A stretch of DNA of 64,000 nt, taken from positions 106,541,442 through 106,605,441 of the forward strand of contig OZ021722.1 of the NCBI GenBank assembly GCA_963978545.1. Direction: 5' to 3'. Shown piece after piece: positions 13,301 to 28,300 of this stretch (positions within the stretch are counted from its first letter, which is position 1; every line of letters begins with the position of its first letter). The stretch is from Linyphia triangularis (lineage: Eukaryota > Arthropoda > Arachnida > Araneae > Linyphiidae). A model generated the notes under the pieces. That model did no database searches. It was not told where the DNA came from and saw nothing but the letters and a program-made list of their open reading frames with translations. Made by a program: the position numbers and the translations under genes.

Positions 13301-16300
13301 TATTAACATGAAGTCTAATGAAAAAAAAAATTATTTTTTTCTAAATACTAAAGCTTTTAAAAAAAGGAATAAACGAATGATCAAAACTTTGCAACTACTT
13401 AGCTATAAACGCTTTAAAATTCTACAAAAATAACTTTTTAATCGTACTTCTAATATACAAGTTTTTTTTTTTTTTTTTTTTTGTAATTTCTATTGGGAAA
13501 AAAATTAACTTACTCCGGCCTACTCCATGTGCCCTTGCTAAGTCTGGGTATATTCAAATATTGCAGAAACCTAACAACTAATTCACTTCATTTTTTGGAT
13601 GGAGGAAGTTAGATTTACTTTAAATTATGTGCATTTCAAATTTATATTACTAATAGTGAATTACCATATTAAAGAAGTCATGCCAATTTATAATTGTTAC
13701 AGACTTAATTTTTAGCAACACTTTAATAATTTATAGAAATATTCTTACATTTAAGTACTTCATAAATACAGAGGGATTTATGAAAATTCTGAAATTTAAC
13801 AATGCAACAGTTTATAAGTATATAAAATTACTATTAAACGATTGCATGGTCAACCACCTTCGTAAACCTCTCTCTCTTGGAGAGAAGAAATGTCGTTTGC
13901 TTGTTTGTTTTATGCATGTGCATCAAGTTCAATCCGCACATTAATCAGTATCATTTTTACTTTAATTTTAATAGGCTAATAAAAGTTTAATCAATTCATA
14001 CCATAATACAAATAATAATTTAATCAATTCCTGCTTTAATTCCATTCATAATTTAATTCAGGGCAAATTCTCTGAATGATGCACAGGACATTTTTGCACT
14101 TCTTTCTTCTTGTACATGGATTAGAATTGCAAAATTATGATGAATCTAGTAGTTATGTTTTTGTTTTATATAAAATTAGTTTGTGGCTAACTTACATGGA
14201 AAAATAATTAATTTAACTAGGTCAAATACCCTTTTATAAGTCACCGACGCATGAAATATGGACATGTTCTGCAAGTCGATGTTATAAGATGCTTATTTGA
14301 CCAAGTTAAAATAATTATTTTTCCATGTAACTTTGCAACAAACTAATATTACATAAAGCAAAAACATAACTACTAGATTCATCATAACTATAAAATTATA
14401 ATCTGTGTACTAGCAGAAAAAAAGAGCCATGTATATAACAGAGAATCGTCCTTCAATTTATAATTTAATATAATTAACAGTTTAACTCAATTTATAATTT
14501 AAATTATAATAATAGCTATTTTTAAGAAGTGTAAGACCAAATTCATTGCATTTAGATTCTTTTTATAAGTGGTTAAGTAGGACTAATATTTCTTGCCCTC
14601 ATCGCCACGTCACTTCCAAAGAATATAAACAATGTGTTGATTATTTTACTTGCCAAGAATGATTTGTATACACTTTAATCAAGTAATTAGTGAATGAAAA
14701 TATGAAATATTTTTTTGGTGAACAGCCAATCAATTTGCTACAATATTCTTACCTCCAACGCAAAGCTCTTTTGACTGAGCACTTTGTCCAATCAAAGTAG
14801 TGGGCCAATGGGTGCTGTAGCCATGTAATGTTACCTTTTCTTCATGACATACCACTGAAAATACAAAACGTGAAGATAATACAGCTGAAAGTTCGATAGC
14901 AAATTCAGTGTAAAATACATGTGATATTAAACTTGCATTATAATCTAGTCAACATAGAGTATAATACAAAATATAGTAAAAAAAAAATTAAATGACAAAT
15001 TGCAAATCCAATTATTATGTTCTTGTTTTACCATGTCTTCAATAATTAAAATAAAAAACTTTTGACGTCCACCTTGTTTCGTATTAAAAGTCACCAGCCT
15101 CAAATTTTATAATTCTTCATGAAATGTGAAAAGGTGGAGGCTTACATATTGAAATTTATATTAATTCTTTCACAATTAAATATTTTTTGTTATTTATCTT
15201 AATGCGATTGTAAGGCAGAGAAAAGCTGTACTTCCATAAATGGTACTCATAACCGACATCAGACAAAACATGTAAATATTAAAAATTATTTCATTACTCT
15301 ATGAACCACAGTTTGTGTCCTAATTTATGAAGAAAATTAAATTTGATATGATTAATAAGTGTTTCACTTGGCATTTAATTTATTATCCCATGCTTGAAGT
15401 TTTGGTATTTTAAATAACAATATCGAATAATTTGGATGACGCAAAAAACAATAATAAAAAAAAATTAAAATACTTTTGTTGAAAGAACAGTTAAAATAAT
15501 TTGTATACATGAAAAGTCAAAGATCAAATTCCTTAACTTTGTTCTAATATTTACACAAATGTATACATAAGAAAAATTAAACTAAATGCTAAAACTTCTT
15601 AACTATATCAAATTAAATTGTATACAATTTTGAAAAATAAAACTTAAAATGATAAAATTGTAACCAAATTGTACACATCTGCTCCATTTCAATATTCTAT
15701 TATTTAGAAACTAACTGGGATTCAGTTTACTCGATATTTTATCTCTTTAATTCAATAATTGACCAAAATTTTACAATATATTTAGAGGAACAAATTTTCT
15801 GTGTTGAATTGAAAAGAATAACCAAATTTTGATTTCAAAACAATTAAAAAAAAATTTCAAACCTTAAAAATTTCTAAACTCAAATTTACTTTCTATTTCA
15901 TTATTTATGGATTTCTGCATTCATATTTTGGAAAATTCATATAAAGCAATAAATAATTCACAATTCACAATAATATTCGGAATTGGTAAAAGTTAAATAC
16001 AATAATTCTTACCTGTACTACGTAATGAAAAATTACTTCTATCAATTTGTAGCCCCTCTAAAAAAACATTGATAATATCAATTGAAGAAAGTACAGAACT
16101 TTCAACACTTGTCAGTACTTCTTCTTCATCTTCCAAGTTTTTCTGAACATATATGTGAATATAATAATGGATAGCAGATCTATTTAAAAAATAACTTTAT
16201 ATTTTAATCAAGAAAGGTAAATAATTATGAAAAATTTTGTAGGCAGCAAAAACTAGATTTAAATTTTTCTTTCATTAAAATTATAAACTTGAATATGAAT

Positions 16301-19300
16301 AAAAAATTACTCTATGTTATGCCATAATACTTCCATCATTAATCTCACTTAAGCTGTGATGGTCACTGCCACAAAATGGCCACTACAATTATGGGTCTAT
16401 TGTGGTAGGTCAAGGGTCGGCACACTTTTCTACACTAAGAGCCAAATGTTCAACAATCGTAAAAGTAAAATTTTTAAAGAGCTGCATATAAAATAAGCAG
16501 TACTAATATGAGCTTTTTTAACTTCAAACACTTTTATAATATTTTTATGATATAAAAATCCTGGCAGAAGAGAATAGTTGGTAGTACATTTTGGTTTGGT
16601 ATGAACACATATGATTCAGTACATTCTTTCTTAAATTCACGATTTTCCTCTTCAATTTTTCTCTTGCCTTTGGTTGAAGTAACAGACATGTTTTTCCAAT
16701 ATAGTACATCAAAAGTAAAGGCAAAAGGTGTAACAGTGTGCACAACCGTAAAAAGTGTGTAGCGAAAGATGCTATCTACCTCAGTTGGAGAAGAGAAAAC
16801 AACAAACCTCAACAAAAGCTCGATACAACTGAGCCAGTAAAAGTGCTACCATTTCACCCTACTCATCTCTCATTGTTTTGTTGTGTTTTCCTTATTTCTT
16901 GTATTTGAAATTATGCATTAAGTTTATAATGGGTTAACCAAATACAGCATAAATATCATCATTCATTGTTTTATCAGTTAATTCTTAGGTTTGGTTACTT
17001 AGAACTTGTAGAGTCAAAAATATCGCCGTTAAGAGCCACTGTCTGCTGACCCCTGTGGTAGGTCATAATGATTTCACCCAAGAGTACAACATGAATGAGA
17101 ATTCATAAATACTTAACAGTTGCTTCAGCTGCATGTGAAATTGCTATTTAGCAGAAAAATTATATAGTACATAAATTTAGCAACATTTAATATCATAAAT
17201 CTGTCTTTATACAAGCTGATAACATTTGGTTACAAAAATCCAGCCGATTTGCTGATTTTATAAACAAAGATATTGCCAAATTATTGAGCCTAGCAAGTAT
17301 TATTTTGTTGAACAACCAAGTTCTAACCTAATTCACAATTTGAAAGAAAAATACAAATTTCTCCTGGAATTACAATGGATACCTTTTCTGGTTTTACTTT
17401 AAAACACTATTGGTCAATGTGAAGTGTCGAATGAAAAGTAATGGGATGTTAACAAATAACACAAACAGGAAATTTCAAAAACTAGTGACTCCATTTTAAA
17501 CCTTAGGAATTGAAACATCATTCCACCAGATTCCTCCTCCACAATAAACCTTCTTCCAGTCAGAACTTCTTGTTCAAATATATGGAAATCTACTACTATT
17601 GTTAAGAGACCTTCAAATTGATTTTGTACAATAAGTTGCAACTTCAAATCAGACTTGATATAGTAATTCATACCTCAAAACTTCATTAAATAAATCCATT
17701 ACAACTTATTGATTTTGATTTAAAGTACATACCTCTCACAAAATAAATTTCTCAAAACAGCAAATTCAAATCCATAAATCGTTTTGTTTAGATGGTCGAC
17801 AAATGCAGGAGGCACAACGAAACTCTTCATATAATCCGAACAATCACTAATATCAACATAAAGATCTGGTGATTGCATGTATAAAACAAATGCATGTAAA
17901 CCTAAAACAAAACAAGCCACCGTTAAATTTATTGTTACTTTCAGCAGAGGAGTAATTAAACGATTATCATTAACTAAAACTGAAATAAACACAAACTACT
18001 AGTTTTTTTAAACTAAACTCTAAAAAGTTTTCAAAAAAGTAACATCATGTATTTTGTTACTTTTAGCACTCTGTATGAAAGTGGGGGTGATTTATTTTTA
18101 AAATAGCTCTTTTACCAGTAGTTATATTAGATAATAACCCAAAACAGACACATAAAAACAAAAATTTAATGTATTGTTTTGACCATTTTTACTTTGTTCT
18201 TCAATTTGTTAAAGTTAAATTAAATATGTTGGAAGTGTTTGTAGTTACCATAAATAACGTTGCTTATTAATTGGTTAGCAAAAATTATCTATTTTTTACC
18301 ATTACAATTTGTTTAACCAATAATGTAACTTTCTTTTAAGAAATTAGTTGTTTACTATACCATCTTAATTTTGTAGACATTTATATAATAATTCACAAAA
18401 TAATCTTACTTTATTGTAAAAAGGTTACTTCAATATTCTTATTCTTTAGAAAAAATGTTCTTATCATAAAATAATCAATTGAACTTTTGACATATTTAAG
18501 CTTACCATTCCCACATATTCTAGAAATATGTGCATACAAATGTAGTCGACCCAATCATCTAAAAATGTATGTCATAGGTCTGAAACTACTCAACTTTTTT
18601 TTAATCACAGTATATTGTGATTAAAACATTATATTGCGTACATTATATTTGTATGCGTGATCCTGAAAGATTTTTTTCACAATTCAGGACCTAAGCTATT
18701 GATATTTTTAATTTTTTACTTTCAATTACCCGTATGTTTACCTAGGATAATGAAAGTATTGTTTTTGTTCACAAAAGAAAATTCTGGGGTTTTTTGTTGT
18801 TGTTTTTATTTTGTATTTCTTCACGTTTTAGAACATCCTGACTTGAAAAAAGCGGTCTAGAAAATAAGTCTGAGTGTACATGGTTAGAAAACAAACGTAT
18901 TCAACACTGAGTTCTTTCCCCTTGAGCATCGCTCATTAACGACCGCTTTTCTTCTCTCCTCTGCTTCACTTACAAGAAAGGATAAAGCAAGAATTATCGA
19001 AAAATGTATCACCAATATTGCCCTTTTGCCTACTTTTTTTTTTTTAATTATCACCAAAAAAATACTGCCAAACTTGCTACTTTTTCCAAGTGAATGATGA
19101 AAATATAAAAACAGCAAATAACACCAAATCACGTCAGTATAATAGTATAATTAAAAGTTGTGCAATATTCCACACCACTAATCAATACAACCATCTTAAT
19201 TTTTTATGTTTTCTGGTTTAATTTGATATCCAGATTACAAGAATGCTTAAAGATAGTATCTTAGTGCAAAAAAAAAAAAAAAAAAAATTATAATAACTTA

Positions 19301-22300
19301 TTTTCTCATTAAGATTAAGAAACATCACCTTATGTTCAATAACCAACAGATAAAAAAAAACATACATATCATCATAGAGATATCATATTCTTCACACCTT
19401 AGGCGGAAGGGGGGCGGGGGAATTACATCTAAAGTATTCAAACTCAAGGAACTTCCAAATCCACATCAGTATAATAGTATAATTAAAAGTTGTGCAATAT
19501 TCCACACCACTAATCAATACAACCATCTTAATTTTTTATGTTTTCTGTTTTAATATAATATCCAGATTACAAGAATGCTTAAAGATAGTATCTTAGTGCA
19601 AAAAAAAAAAACAATTATAATAACTTATTTTCTCATTAAGAATAAGAAACATCACCTTATGTTCAATAACCAACAAATAAAAAAAACATACATATCATCA
19701 TAGAGATATCATATTCTTCACACCTTGGGGGGGGGGGGGGATTACATCTAAAGTATTCAAACTCAAGGAACTTCCAAATCCACATACCTGGCATATGAAA
19801 TAAAATCTTTGAAGAATATATTTGCATATAAGGTTGTTCTTGGTCCACTGAGCACCAATAATATCCTTGGAATGGCAAAATATCTTCAAGGCCGGCTTCT
19901 GGCATCACATGAAATCTAAATTCATTGGAATCTGAATTTAATAAAAGAGGAATTCCATCCTTGAACCATGATATGGTGTTAGAAACAAACCAGCCACTTG
20001 GAACACAGTGCAACTTAAAACTCTCAAGTGCTGCAGTATAATTATTTCTTTGTTCAATTTTAATGGTTCGATCTTCAATGTATGCTACTGTTGGACCTTA
20101 ATAAAAAAAAAATGTTTAATTAACATTTAAAATTAGAAAAGAACAATAATAATTTAATTGTATATTAAAAAAAACTATTAAAAATAAAACAAAATTATAT
20201 CTATTAAAACTATAACTAAAATTCAAATGCAAATAAAATGTTAATGATATACAAGTTTATTATGATACTGTTATTCTTAAAATAACAGCGTAGAACCTTG
20301 TAAGTACAGGATAATTAGTGCTTCAAGACAACCTTGATATAATATAAGCTTTTATAATTCAATAAAAAAAACTTGTCACTAAAGTATTCTTGAGTTATTT
20401 CAAATCAATTCCCCTATTTCACAATTTTTATACCACAGAAGAAATAAAAAATCATATGGGTCTGTGTAAGATAACGATAAACGGATTTACAAATTTTCAT
20501 ATAGATAATTTAGTCAACAAAACAAATTTCTAGGTAACGGTGTAATGATGTTGAAACACAGTAGCTTTATATAAGGCAACCATGGTTAGTTGCAATGTAT
20601 TTTTCATGGCTAAATAGCTATATGAAGACTATACTGAACAGAATTAGCAATATATCAGTGTTAAAAATGTTTTATTTTGCATGCTTATATGACCATACTT
20701 AACAATGGCTAATAAAACTTCAACTACCTCCCCAAGATTCATTACTACTTTAATACATCAGATGGCTCATTGAGGCCATGAATTTCAAAGAGACAAAACT
20801 TTTGTACATTTAGAAGGTTACGACAGACAATAACTCCAAAACTTCAGATGGGAGAAACCTAGTGAAAACATTCGAATGCAGAAAAATCAAGTCTTTAAAT
20901 TTCATTTTATGTACATATTTTATACTTTTTACACATTTTATAATTACTGGAACCACTAAGGTGCAAATTCCTTGCACTAAGGTCGTAATTCTTACAGAAG
21001 GCATAAAAACTAACTTAAGAGGAAGCCCTAGTAAGGATCATTCTCTAAACTCGATATGTTACAATCGTCTAGCACAGTTCATATAGAAACTACTTTGCAC
21101 AAAACCTTGCGAGTGGTACGAAAATGACCACTTAATGCAGCGGTTCCCAACCTTTTTAGTTGTGCGGACCATCTATTTAGTAAAAAAAACTTTGAGGGCC
21201 ACTAGTTAATACAATTCAATATGTGTGTGCGTGCGCATAAACGTAAAGTAGGGGGGGGGCAGGGGAGCTGGCCTCCTCACTTTTAAATTCTGAGGGGCTG
21301 CCTACCCTGATTTTTGTAACACTATCTCCTTTTTTTCCCTCCATTCTCCAAATAAATTATAACTGTTTATTGTTGGTATTATATGAGAAGTTGTGTCATA
21401 CCTAGATTTTTGAAAAATTAATAGATTTCGAAAAAATTTCGAAAAATTTCATTTTCCGTCAAAACTCGCCCCCCCCCCCCCCCCATGTTTTTTGAAAAGT
21501 TGACACCTATGTGCGTGCGTGCTTCAGTAATTAGTAAAACATACCATACAAGATAGATTAAAAAATACATTTTTATAAAAAGGAACTTTATTGTTTTTAC
21601 TTTGCTGTTTCAACTATAAGAAAACTGAAAAACAGGTGGTCAAAGTTAAAAAAAAGTCAATGGGATTTTCGACATTTTATTCTCCATTTATTTTTGACGT
21701 TTATTCCTCACGATAGTCAATATCCGGATTAAAAATGGATAGTTTTAGCCATGCTCTTCACGCATTATTCACTCGTTACACCACTGAAGAATACAATAAA
21801 ATTATTTAATTATTGCTAACAATCGAATTACTAGATTGATCCCATTTCTACCCCTGAAGCTCTTGTAATATTTATCTTAGCTTAGATTCTCGACCAGTAC
21901 TACACTTACTCACGGCCCACGGGTTGGGAACTGCTGATTTAATGAAATGACATAAATGGTTTTCATTTAATGTATATCCATCATAAACGAAAATTAAAAA
22001 AGCAAAAGACTATTGCAGGTGAAGCCACAGCATAAGCATTAACCTAAGGATTTCAAATATAAAATAAAATATATTAGACGCTATTTTTGAGTTTTTAATG
22101 ATTTGTCATTTCAATTAAGTGATCATTTTCATACCGACTCACTAAACGTCAAGATTATATACAAAGTAGTTTCTAAATGAACTGGACTAGAAGGTTGGAA
22201 TATGGCGAGTATAGGGAATGATCCTTACTGGGACTTTGTCTAAATCTATTTCAAAGTTATGAAACATGCAATTATTTCCATACTTACGTGAATCAGCACA

Positions 22301-25300
22301 ATCCTTTAATTCGCATACGAATCTTGTTCTACTAGAAGGATCCTTTAGGTCCCACCGAATCTCGTCACGCATGTCAAAATTAAGCACTCCAGCAGACCTC
22401 TGCATACTAAAATCAGCATGGTCATTCCAGTCCACAAACTGCACTGACTCTGATGGCAAACTCAACCATTCTAGCGAATCTTGATCTCGTATCAAGCCCA
22501 TCCACCATTCAGCTGCCCACTGTGCTAGAAAAAGAACCTCAATATGAGTTATTCCTTTCAAATAAAAGCAAAATTAATACTAACATTTTAGGGGAATACT
22601 TTAATGATATGTTATTTGGTTAGTTCATTTTAATTAAGATAACTCTGAATTCTAAGAAACTTGATTACATTCACTACCTTTCTGTTTATTTTTTAGCATT
22701 ATTCATCAATAACTTCAATAAAGTTGTCTTCTGTCATTATTGAAGATTCTAATAAAAATCATAGAATCAACAAATACAGTTAGTTTATGAAGATATGCTT
22801 TCCGATTAGCAAAAGAAAAAAAGTGATCTGCAATGTCAAAAGTAAAGTTATATAAATATAAATTCTTATAAACCAAATAATTGTAACCTAAATCATTTAA
22901 CATTGATGTAGTATTTTAATTATTTTGAAATCAACAATATCTTAAAGCATGCAAAAGTCAAAGTAATGTTGCAAAGGCAGAGTTGACGATAATTGCAAAG
23001 CCTTTCTCAAGAATTGTAATTTTGTACTTTTTATTGATTGTTATTTTGATGCACTGTGTACAAGCACATTTCCTTGAAAATTGCAGCTAAAATCGTTAGT
23101 ATATACAGAAATGCCAACCCTCGAGAAGTGTCACTAATAAAAAAATTGATGTTTTCAGTACTTTTCAATAAAATCAAAATGTCAGTTAAAAAAGTAACAG
23201 CACATAGTAACATCCATTTTTAAAGGTTAATTTCTAGTGTATTTAGTGACAATGTATATTGCACAGTACAGCTCCAAAGCAAAAAAAGAAAAAAGCTCAC
23301 ATGAAAACAATGGAACGTATCAAAAAATAAAATTTCCAAAAAACTGCACACGTCAAACAAAATTTCAGCTAAAAAAATACATATTTAAACAATAAAGTTT
23401 AAAACAAGTAAATCCCATTTTGATAAGTTTTTTAACTACATTCAAAGTACTGCAAGAAACGGGATATTATTACATTAGAAAAACTCTTGACAAAGATGAT
23501 CATCCCTAGAAGGTAAATATCGTCGATAGCGCCCACTATATTGGCGCAAATCTTGGCAATAGTGGAAGGAGTACCAAATTATTGAAAAAATTGATTTCGT
23601 GTAGGTCTTTTCTGTAGATTTTAAAGAATGTTCATAAAGCCTAAAAAAAAAAAAATAATAAGCAAGATTCCGTAAAAACTTACGAAAAACCGTAAAAATT
23701 GGCATCCCTGCATATGCAGTCACTTTTAATTGATCAATAAGGAGATAAATAGAGATTAGTCTCATAAAATCTCAGCATTTTACCTCTCATTTGGTAAGTC
23801 ACAATGGAGTTCATGAACAGCTTAAAAAGCATGTAATCACCAAGATGCTGAATACTCTGTAGAAGTTTTGATTTCCCAGACAGGGATGGACATGCATTTT
23901 TAGCTTCTGCCCAAGTGCTACTTTTACTGGAGAGGTTGTAGCATGCAGACTGATTGGATAACCGGCTCCAAGTATTTGACAGTTTTATTACTAAAAAATA
24001 CAAATAATTTTATGACATACTTTGAAGAAAATAAGAAAGAAAAGATAATTATCAAATAATATGGAAATGTTTTAAACTAAGAAAATTAAGATGCACTAAA
24101 AACTTATTAACTATTGTCGAGTTTTGAAAAAAAGAAGGAAAATAAATATTGACTTTTATAAAATGAAGTTGATTATTTTAAAAACATTGATCAGATAAAT
24201 ACTAAATTGGCAAAGATTACAGAAGAAAAAAATTTATAAAATTCATACTTACAACTCACCAACTTAATAGGTTGATGTATGCAAATGAAACTCATTTCTT
24301 TTTTACAATTCTCCATACTGATATTGTAGAACCATTGATTTGAAATGGCAGAAGCACAATGAAAACTAGATTTGCTAAGGCTTATGTTTGACAAAGTTCT
24401 AAAGTTGGAAAAGTAAAAGTATATAGTTAAAACCTTTTAAAACAGTAATATAATCAATCTATAGTGGGAAAAAACCAAGACACTGATAAGCTCTAAAGAC
24501 CCCCCCCCCCCCAAGTTTTATTTTGAAAGCTAAGAAAGGTATAAAAACAGTCAATAACAAACATTAACTAAACCACTTAAATTCCACATTTTTCCCAAGA
24601 AATAAGAAAACAAAATTTAAGTATTTGAAAAAAAGGATTCATTTAGCTACAACATTTTGTAAAGTTATAATAGTGAGATTAATTAAAATTCTCAATAAAA
24701 TAACAAAGTTACCCGAAGTTGCAGCACATTAAATACTAATGACAGGTGTTGCTTATAAGCTGTAGTTATTTCATATTTGAGAGGGGGGGAGGGATTATAT
24801 TTTAAGAAATATTTTAGAAAACTATTATATGAACCATGGAAGAAATAATTGAAGTTGCATTTCATTATTTCGTTTAATACTTCCTTGTTATGTAATCGTG
24901 TTACCTAAACTACATTCAGTAACATACGTATTTCAATGCAAAACTAATCAGACTTGAAGATATCACCACAATAATATAGAAAGCTCAATTACAATTTCGA
25001 GGCATGAATATTAAAAAAAAAAAGGTAATCAAGGTATATCATATTAGGTTTAGCCAGCAACAACCATATTTATATATAAATTTGGTGGTTCATTGTTTGT
25101 TAGAAAGGCATGCTCAGTATATATTAAGAGTATCCAAAAAGTGGACATATGCTATCATATATTTCAGCTAAGTTGATTGGGAATGTTGAAAATTACAAGA
25201 TCTTATTTTCAGGGATGAGAGTGATCAGAGAGCTAAAAGGAGGAAATTCAAAAATTCGTTGAAAAAGCTCACGGATGGGATACCCAAAAATTCAACAAAA

Positions 25301-28300
25301 GATTATGCAGGAAGGGTGATTCAATAATTTTAAAGATACAATGAAATTTCTCATACTATATAATAATTACATTTCAAATATTAGGAGTTAGTGAAGTAAT
25401 TTGGGAGGAAAGGGGAGCCAAGAAGGAAAAGTATACTTTTTGCAGGAAAAACTGGTTCAGATCAGAAAAATGTGGATCCTCAAGACAGGGACAAAGAGGA
25501 GGAAAATGTTACATAAAAAACCAAAAAGGAGGAAATCCTCCAAAAGGAGGAAAACTGGCATCCCTGTATTTTTTACATTCTCTATTGTTTAAACTCATAA
25601 TTAATATTAAATTTGTAGAATGTTTTCTTTCTTACATATCAGGATGTAGTATTGTGAAATTATATTTTAAGGTTTTAAAATTCCAGTTCTGTTGGCTTAT
25701 GGATAGTTTATTTTGCAAGTTGTAAATCACGATATTAATGTGAACAATGTTTTTATTTTTAAACTGTGTTCTGACAATACTGTGTCTGATTAGTTTCCTA
25801 TGCGAAAAAACATCATCTTTGATGAATGATGATTTGATTTGGCAATCGTACAGTTAAGTTTTAATTTTACTATTACTCTGCATTACTTTTGATAAGACAT
25901 AAAAAATAAACTGCCTATATCATTAACCCATTAACAATGGTTGGTAAGAAAATTTGCCAATCAACATTTTAGTTTTTTTCTTTGCTAATAAATTGTGATT
26001 GTGGTTCCACTTAGTGTTTTTTAAAAATCATAAATATAATTTTCAAAAAAATCTGAAAAATTCAAAATATATTTTAAATGACCTAAATAAAAAAGATAAA
26101 AGGTAAAAACAATGGCTTTTTGTTAATTTCAAAGTCGACCTTAATGGATTAAGGATTTGAAACATTACAACTATAGATTAAGCAGTTAGTTGTTAAAATA
26201 TATACATATGGGCATTTTTTGTGTGCAAAATATGTGTATTTAGCTAGTTGAACTAAAAATAAAAATGCTTGTTAACTACATTAAAGGGTTTAATCTACAA
26301 TGATTGTAACACAATTTGCTACATTATTTAATAAAATTACCACTTGTTCTGAAAAAAAAAAAGAAGAAAAAAAAAAAAAAGAAGAAAAAAAGGTGAACAT
26401 TTTCATTACTCTAGGAGCAGCACTGAATTACATGAACTTATTAATTTTCCTTATAGTTTAGTATTCTTTTAACCTCTCATAAATTTAAAGTAATTATTGT
26501 AGAAAGTAAAAAGTAAATATTATTTAACAGGAACTTACTTTAGCAGATGAACATTCATGCCAGAATATTGTACATTAGGAGACAAAAATTTTCCTGAAAT
26601 CCAAACCCTATTCGGTTGCTCTGTAAAAAAAGGAATATATATTACTTTATATACATACAAATTTTATTTTATTAACTATAGTAGTTGAATAATCCCCCAA
26701 AAAAAAACACTTTTGAAAAGTAGAAGAACCACCAACCTCAAAAACACAAAAAACTTTCTTGCAATAAAAAAATCATAAACATGATGAAAATTGTCAGCCA
26801 CAAACACAGTGATATAAAAAATGGCCAACCTCTGATTAGAACTCTCGGTTGTGACTCGCTTAAGAATATATGCTTACTTAGTTTATTTTTAAAATTTAAG
26901 TTTCGCTCCCATAAAAATTTACGCTGCTTGAGGTTGGCGCCCGTCATAGGAATATTAACAATGCTTGCATTTAAACTAATTTATGGCTGTGTGCACGAAT
27001 ATATTCGAGTTTAAGATTTCATTTGGATGGGTAGGAAATACAAAGTGGTGTAAATCTTCATGTTCATGTAATTTTCAAAATAGTAAAGACAAACTGTGCT
27101 CAAACGCTTGCATTTGAATCTTTATTAAGCATTTTTTAACTAGGAAACCGAAGTGTTTGTGGTAAGCTTTTGTTTGGTTGATACATACATTTTGGAAAGT
27201 TTTTATTGTTTGGGGTGTTTTAAAGGTTAGTAATTAAGACGGGCGCCAACCTCAAGCAGCGTAAATTTTTATGGGAGCGTAACTTAAATTTTAAAAATAA
27301 ATTAAGTAAGCATATATTCTTAAGCAAGTCACAACCGAGAGTTGTAATCAGAGGTTGGCCATTTTTTATATCACTGTGTTTGTGGCTGAAAATTTTCATC
27401 ATGTTTATGATTTTTTTATTGCAAGAAAGTTTTTTGTGTTTTTGAGGTTGGTGGTTCTTCTACTTTTCAAAAATGTTTTTTTTTGGGGATATCATAACTT
27501 TTTTTTTTAAACACTGACGACTTCTATTTTTTTAATTTGTCCGTTTCATCGTTTTTCTATTTATCACCTATGGTACACCAGGTACCAGGAATATTCATAA
27601 TTCTTCTAACTGAGTTCGACGATACCTTACATGCAATAATTATCTTCAAAATTGATAAACCGGAAGTGGTGGACCCATAGCATACCAGGTACTTTAAACA
27701 TACATAATTCGTCAAAACTCCAACATGGCATATTTATCTTGAAAATTGATACCGAAAGTGGTACTACCTATGCTATACCTGGTACCTTAAACATTCATAT
27801 TTTTTTAAGACAAGCCCAACGACACCCAACATGCCATATTTATCTTCAAAATTGATAAACCAGAAGTAGTACCACCAATGGTACCAAGTGTACCATGAAT
27901 ATTCATAATTCTTCAAGTTGAGTTCAATGATATCTTGCATGCCAAAATCTACTTGAAAATTGACAAATTGGTTGAATGCAGACGGCAGTAACCGTCAAAA
28001 TCTACCACGAACGAGTACTAGAAACTTGTGTATGGCAACTCAACTCCCAAAACTTAAAGAAATACGTTGCCATCAACAAAGAGCCTGTATGCCAAGTTTC
28101 AGCTCGATTGGTTAGACAAAACAACGACCTATTTTAGTGCATATTCAGTCCGGGACCCACAGCTTAACGTGGATTCCGAATCACAACGAACATCCACACC
28201 TAACCCAGGAATCAAATCCAGCACCTTTAACTTACAAGGCCAGAGCATTCATCCCATTGAAAGTTTATTCTAATAAATTGTTACAAATAAATATTACAAG

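Noticed and set aside
22266..22484. 72-codon plus-strand gene
   Set aside because: Antisense shadow of exon 17 (CTLD4).
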